55,761 nucleotides of DNA from Methylomicrobium sp035916875 (GTDB lineage: Bacteria; Pseudomonadota; Gammaproteobacteria; Methylococcales; Methylomonadaceae): assembly GCF_035916875.1 (NCBI RefSeq), contig NZ_JAXUHN010000052.1:1-55761 (forward strand), written 5' to 3'. The position numbers and the translations under genes are program-made. The notes beneath the pieces were generated by a model. The model ran no database searches, had not been told where the DNA came from, and saw nothing but the letters and a program-made list of their open reading frames with translations. Numbering within the stretch: position 1 is the stretch's first letter; each line of letters begins with the position of its first letter. Shown in pieces: positions 52,922 through 55,761 of the stretch.

Positions 52922-53151
52922 AAGGCCCGGACGCTGGCTAGGTTATGCTCCCGATCGGCCGCGAAACATAAACAGGCGCTGATGTCGTCAGACGTCAGTT
53001 CCGGAAAATCATCCAGGATTTCGGCTTGCGTCATACCTGCAGCCAACCATGACAGCACATCGTAAACGGTAATCCGCAAGCCTCTGATGCAGGGCTTACC
53101 GCCTCTTTTACCGGGTTCCAGGGTGATGATGTCTTGATAATGGGTCGTCAT
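52918..53151 (-). CDS. DUF433-family putative antitoxin
   Basis: 77 residues from ATG 53151 (MTTHYQDIITLEPGKRGGKP), with GGAG about 6 bp upstream; an upstream GTG at 53193 is unlikely. GKPCIRGLRITVYDVLSWLAAGMTQAEILDDFPELT is the DUF433 helix-turn-helix-like core. Probable antitoxin of the adjacent DUF5615 gene. Confidence 0.8.
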   Translation of the reverse strand: MTTHYQDIITLEPGKRGGKPCIRGLRITVYDVLSWLAAGMTQAEILDDFPELTSDDISACLCFAADREHNLASVRAL

Positions 53152-53218
53152 ATGAGGCTCCTTCGGATCATATCCAGACAATAATCCGCTCACGGCCCCG
53201 CGTCAATGCGCCAGGCAC

Positions 53219-53240
53219 AAAAAAACCGGCTTAACGCCGG
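53219..53240 (-). terminator. intrinsic terminator of the capsid transcript
   Basis: AACCGGC and GCCGGTT form a stem around a TTAAC-type loop (about 53225-53241) followed on the minus strand by seven T. It separates the capsid gene from the DUF433/DUF5615 pair. Confidence 0.75.
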
Positions 53241-53512
53241 TTCTGGATTTGGTTTTTTCGCGTGAGCCAGTAATGTCCATAAGACATGAAGCCCGCTCTT
53301 GCCCAAGGTGTCATAATCAAACCTATGTTGTTGGAAAGGAAGCCGGCCACGAAGGCAACATGATTAGATCATGTAAGAGGCCCAACGTGAGTTTTTAAAT
53401 GCTGACAATTGATCCTTCTGCCGGCGGTCGTGGTTTTTTCGGCACTCACGACTAACCCGCCAGCCGCATCTAGAAGACGCGGCTGGTCATGAAAATCACG
53501 ACACGCGTGAAA
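53241..53512. other. gap between capsid gene and toxin-antitoxin pair
   Basis: About 270 bp with no supported gene. An 8-bp-arm hairpin (53460-53467 CCAGCCGC with 53479-53486) lies 27 bp after the capsid stop. In an HK97 phage the head-tail connector genes would follow the capsid gene; none is visible here, so this is where they are missing. Confidence 0.4.
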
Positions 53513-54769
53513 TTAGGTAGAAAACTTCAAACACTTGATCGCATTGGAGTCACGAATACTCCAGCCTGTGCGCTTGTAGACGTAGACGCGTAAATTCGGC
53601 TTATCCGTGAAAGGATCGAGTAACACTTTGTTTCCGGGTCGTTCGACGGCCCGTATACCTGTCGCCCAATCACCGAACCAGATAGATTTGCTATCCGCCG
53701 CAATGGCCGGCGCCGCTTCCGAGATAATAACCGGCCGGCCCATAAGTGTGGGCGGATCGCCAGCGGCAACCGCATCATTCCACAAATATTGGCTATTTTG
53801 GTCTTTCTCTTTCGAAATGGCCGCCGCTGTGGCGCTATTCATGACCCAGCTTGCCCGCGAGCGATACCCGGCCTTGAGCTTGTAAAACAGCGTTTTAATC
53901 GGGTCTAAAGGCCCATTGGTTTCGGTTGGAAAATCCCCGGAAACCCCGGAAACCACGTGTTCCAATTGGCCCCATGCGCGGCTTACATCAGCGGTAGCCG
54001 CTGTGGTGTAGCTTAACAAGCCCTTGGGCGCAATGACGCCATCACCATTAAACAAGGCGTCTTCCTCGGCCTCAGCGAACGACAAACCGCACTCGTTAAC
54101 CAGGAAATCAACCATTGCGGTGCTGCTGTCGTCGGCTAAACGCTGGCTTAACGTCGGCATGGCGTACAACTCAAGCAATGGCGTGGTGATTTTTTTCAAG
54201 TTGGGCGTATTGGTCACCGGACGGCTCGTAGTCTCGCCCACCCATGACGCCCCAACCGCAGAAGCCGATACCAATTCTTCGTAGCTGTCGCCTGTTTCCA
54301 GTTCGACAAAATTAACCAGGCTACGCAGCGCCGAATTATTGCGAACAATTGTGCCGATGCCGTCGGCCAGGAACGGATAGACCGTCCAACCGCCATCCGG
54401 CCCGCTGCCGGATGACATCGCCTTAATTTCGCCGCGTGAGCGGATAAAATCGGCCATGCTGGCTTTGCTGTCGTACAGCTCGCCTGATAACCTGGAGCCG
54501 CCGCCTACATTTGGCCGGTTGGCTTTTATCAGGATGTCGATCACATCCTTCTCCAGTGATTTGATCTTCTGGTCGTTTCGTTTTACAAAATCCTCGAAAT
54601 GCTGACCTTGTTTTTCAAGCAGATCGTTGATGTCACCCAGCGAGACAGTCCCAAGACCAGCTAAAAAAATGCCTTCGTGACCTATATTCCAGCCAGCCCA
54701 AGAGGCAATAAATGCACCTAGAACGGCTAACAAACCCCATGCATGGGATTTAATGTAACTTGTAAACAT
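53513..54769 (-). CDS. HK97-family major capsid protein with N-terminal hydrophobic anchor
   Basis: 418 residues from ATG 54769 (AAAGGA 8 bp upstream); a start at 54817 adds 16 residues but has a weaker site. Residues about 10-40 (AWGLLAVLGAFIASWAGWNI and on) form a membrane-helix-like segment, followed by a coiled coil (about 47-80) in the place of the HK97 delta domain, then the HK97 fold: SSGSGPDGGWTVYP, the P-domain, LFNGDGV, and C-terminal TGWSIRDSNAIKCLKF. The C-terminus looks complete. HK97 capsids lack a membrane segment; fusion with an upstream reading frame, or a real anchor, are both possible. Confidence 0.8.
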   Translation of the reverse strand: MFTSYIKSHAWGLLAVLGAFIASWAGWNIGHEGIFLAGLGTVSLGDINDLLEKQGQHFEDFVKRNDQKIKSLEKDVIDILIKANRPNVGGGSRLSGELYDSKASMADFIRSRGEIKAMSSGSGPDGGWTVYPFLADGIGTIVRNNSALRSLVNFVELETGDSYEELVSASAVGASWVGETTSRPVTNTPNLKKITTPLLELYAMPTLSQRLADDSSTAMVDFLVNECGLSFAEAEEDALFNGDGVIAPKGLLSYTTAATADVSRAWGQLEHVVSGVSGDFPTETNGPLDPIKTLFYKLKAGYRSRASWVMNSATAAAISKEKDQNSQYLWNDAVAAGDPPTLMGRPVIISEAAPAIAADSKSIWFGDWATGIRAVERPGNKVLLDPFTDKPNLRVYVYKRTGWSIRDSNAIKCLKFST

Positions 54770-54813
54770 AAGATTTTTCCTTTGAAAGTAAATGGATAAT
54801 ATTTCAAAGGCTT

Positions 54814-54897
54814 TCATTTTGCCCGCATCTTTAAACGCTCTTCACGTCGCAGGGTTTCAACCTCGGCTTGCGCCTGACTTCCGTTTTGCCCGCATCT
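54814..54897 (-). pseudogene. remnant C-terminus, prohead-protease-like
   Basis: An 84-nt frame, opening right after a TAA at 54900-54898 and ending at TGA 54816-54814, encodes a charged tail (QAEVETLRREERLKMRAK). In HK97 phages the gene just upstream of the capsid is the prohead protease, whose end is similarly Arg/Glu-rich. It lies 44 bp before the capsid ATG. The identification as protease rests mainly on position. Confidence 0.35.
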
Positions 54898-54920
54898 TTA
54901 AAGGGGTTAGCCTCGCAGGG
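54817..54920. repeat. imperfect 67-bp-period direct repeat upstream of the capsid gene
   Basis: TTTTGCCCGCATCTTTAAA occurs at 54817-54835 and again at 54884-54902, followed in both by a CGCAGGG core (54848-54854 and 54914-54920). It lies in the protease-like remnant, so a local duplication probably created or accompanied the gene loss. Confidence 0.6.
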
Positions 54921-54935
54921 TTAGAAGCTAATATT

Positions 54936-54966
54936 ATTATAACATCACATATTAATTATTAATCAA
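54936..54966 (-). promoter_or_regulatory. candidate promoter for the capsid gene
   Basis: Minus strand: TTGATT (54966-54961) and TATAAT (54941-54936) separated by 19 bp. Consensus -10, near-consensus -35, slightly long spacer. It sits in the AT-rich gap after the 56-codon gene and would transcribe the remnant and the capsid gene. Confidence 0.35.
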
Positions 54967-54968
54967 TA

Positions 54969-55139
54969 TTACTCGTTCAACATCAACCATAAAATACCGA
55001 GAAAATCATTTGTCGCTGGCTTGGCCTGACTATTGGCATACCCAATTGATTTTAACTTTTTCTCAATATCACGCGGCCTTGTTGTTTGCATGAATACCCA
55101 AATTGCCAGCTTGCGAAACAGAGTTTTAATGATGCCCAC
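54969..55139 (-). CDS. small phage-region protein, function unknown
   Basis: 56 residues from GTG 55139, with AGGAGG about 8 bp upstream; too short for routine ORF calling. ATG at 55091 would give 40 residues. An N-terminal hydrophobic segment (about 7-17) is followed by RPRDIEKKLKSIGYANSQAK. Its start overlaps the end of the 92-residue gene, so the two are coupled. No family recognised. Confidence 0.55.
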   Translation of the reverse strand: MGIIKTLFRKLAIWVFMQTTRPRDIEKKLKSIGYANSQAKPATNDFLGILWLMLNE

Positions 55140-55404
55140 GCGCCTGCCCTCCTGTAGTTGGCCGCAATACCTCTAACTGGGTTGATTCGACTATAAGCAA
55201 AAGCTGCTCACAGAACACCGCTGTGTTATGGGCAGCGCGTTCAAATTCTGACTTTCCACCCTGAGAGAGCACTTGATAAGCCATAAGCATGATGACATCA
55301 GCCAGTAAGTCATCATTTAAGTTATTCCCCAATGAATCAACTATTGCATCCCGGCCAGCAATATAGGCATTGTGGAGTAATCTTTTTCTTTCTGTTTCAT
55401 TCAT
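55126..55404 (-). CDS. hypothetical phage-region protein
   Basis: 92 residues, mostly helical (KRLLHNAYIAGRDAIVDSLG, DDLLADVIMLMAYQVLSQGG) with a polar C-terminus. Not recognised. It overlaps the start of the 56-codon gene by 14 bp and lies between it and the HNH remnant, so it belongs to the same prophage-like block. Confidence 0.5.
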   Translation of the reverse strand: MNETERKRLLHNAYIAGRDAIVDSLGNNLNDDLLADVIMLMAYQVLSQGGKSEFERAAHNTAVFCEQLLLIVESTQLEVLRPTTGGQARGHH

Positions 55405-55535
55405 GGTAGTTTTTCCAGTGATTTAAAATTCAAATTAATTCAACAATATCTGTATTAAGTGGGTTTTTTCTATTTAATTCAAAATTCGCGAATACAAGAC
55501 TTGGGCACGCTGAAAGAGGGAAGGAATGCAGAGAT

Positions 55536-55676
55536 TTACCCCGCCCCCGCCCGCTCTTCATTCCGCGTCTTTGCGCTATGGCATGACATGCAGAGCGACT
55601 GCAGATTGGCTTCGTCATACTCCGCCCCGCCTTGCGATCTTGGGGTGATAAGTGCCTCGCAGAAAGTTGATTGGCG
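55536..55676 (-). pseudogene. HNH endonuclease remnant (C-terminal part)
   Basis: A frame opening after a TAA (55679-55677) and ending at TAA 55538-55536 contains ITPRSQGGAEYDEANLQSL followed by CMSCHSAKTRNEE, the second half of an HNH nuclease (PRSQGG, NLQSLC, CxxCHxxKT). The usual N-terminal zinc-binding and DHI part is missing; there is no start codon. In the same frame the sequence between 55677 and the window end is open (about 27 codons) but has no nuclease features. In HK97 phages an HNH gene lies beside the terminase genes. Confidence 0.6.
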
Positions 55677-55761
55677 TTAAACTAAAAGCTTTTTAGAACC
55701 AGCAGGAAACAGAGTTGGCAAGGGTTGCCCGATTAGAACTATCAGAAAACGATGACGCATG

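Overview
The window looks like chromosome from a gammaproteobacterium, most likely a methane- or methanol-oxidising one (Methylococcaceae-like). This rests on the metY-rimP-nusA-infB-rbfA-truB-rpsO-pnp gene order, an exosortase/PEP-CTERM-associated acyltransferase, a K+-dependent-type membrane pyrophosphatase and a very large exopolysaccharide locus. The genus is inference. Almost every gene from 8.6 kb to the right end is on the minus strand.

Layout. (1) 1-8.6 kb: a REP-type palindrome; an acyltransferase followed by a GGDEF/EAL c-di-GMP protein; a divergent methyltransferase; hppA; and a small secreted Ala/Lys coiled-coil protein. (2) 8.6-42.6 kb: a Wzx/Wzy-type polysaccharide locus read right to left. 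It starts with the initiating phosphoglycosyltransferase, then O-antigen-ligase-like protein, outer-membrane barrel, Wza-like export protein, tyrosine autokinase with its PHP-type phosphatase, and a VpsP-like protein. A complete pseudaminic acid set follows (pseB, pseC, pseF, a pseG-pseH fusion, pseI). An AT-rich block holds flippase, acyltransferase, asparagine-synthase-like amidotransferase, glycosyltransferases, polymerase and a GH99-like protein. GDP-mannose (manC, manB) and dTDP-L-rhamnose (rfbBACD) genes and a VanZ-like gene close the locus. Two toxin-antitoxin pairs sit inside it (UPF0175/PIN within the pse genes; YefM/YoeB between manB and rfbB). Palindromic repeats lie on both sides of the YefM/YoeB-manB-manC segment. 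(3) 43.4-52.0 kb: the conserved translation/transcription operon rimP-nusA-infB-rbfA-truB-rpsO-pnp. (4) 52.1 kb to the end: only the 3' half of a tRNA-fMet gene remains where metY is expected. Beyond it lies foreign DNA: a DUF433/DUF5615 toxin-antitoxin pair, an HK97-type capsid gene with an unusual membrane-anchor-like N-terminus, phage gene remnants and an HNH endonuclease remnant. I read this as the left end of an integrated prophage-like element that continues past the window.

How it works together. Sugar nucleotides (dTDP-rhamnose, GDP-mannose, CMP-pseudaminate) feed the glycosyltransferases. Repeat units are started on undecaprenyl phosphate, flipped and polymerised, with chain length set by the autokinase/phosphatase pair and export through the Wza-like protein and barrel. 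ATGA start/stop overlaps run through much of the locus and suggest translational coupling. The c-di-GMP protein could regulate polymer production, but nothing in the sequence proves it.

The observations I rate highest are the split tRNA-fMet with its island, the capsid protein with an N-terminal hydrophobic anchor, a small secreted Gly/Asn/His-rich peptide gene with an in-frame UGA just after its signal peptide, the toxin-antitoxin pair embedded in the pse operon, and the repeat-bracketed GDP-mannose segment. No CRISPR array, rRNA gene, transposase or integrase was seen.
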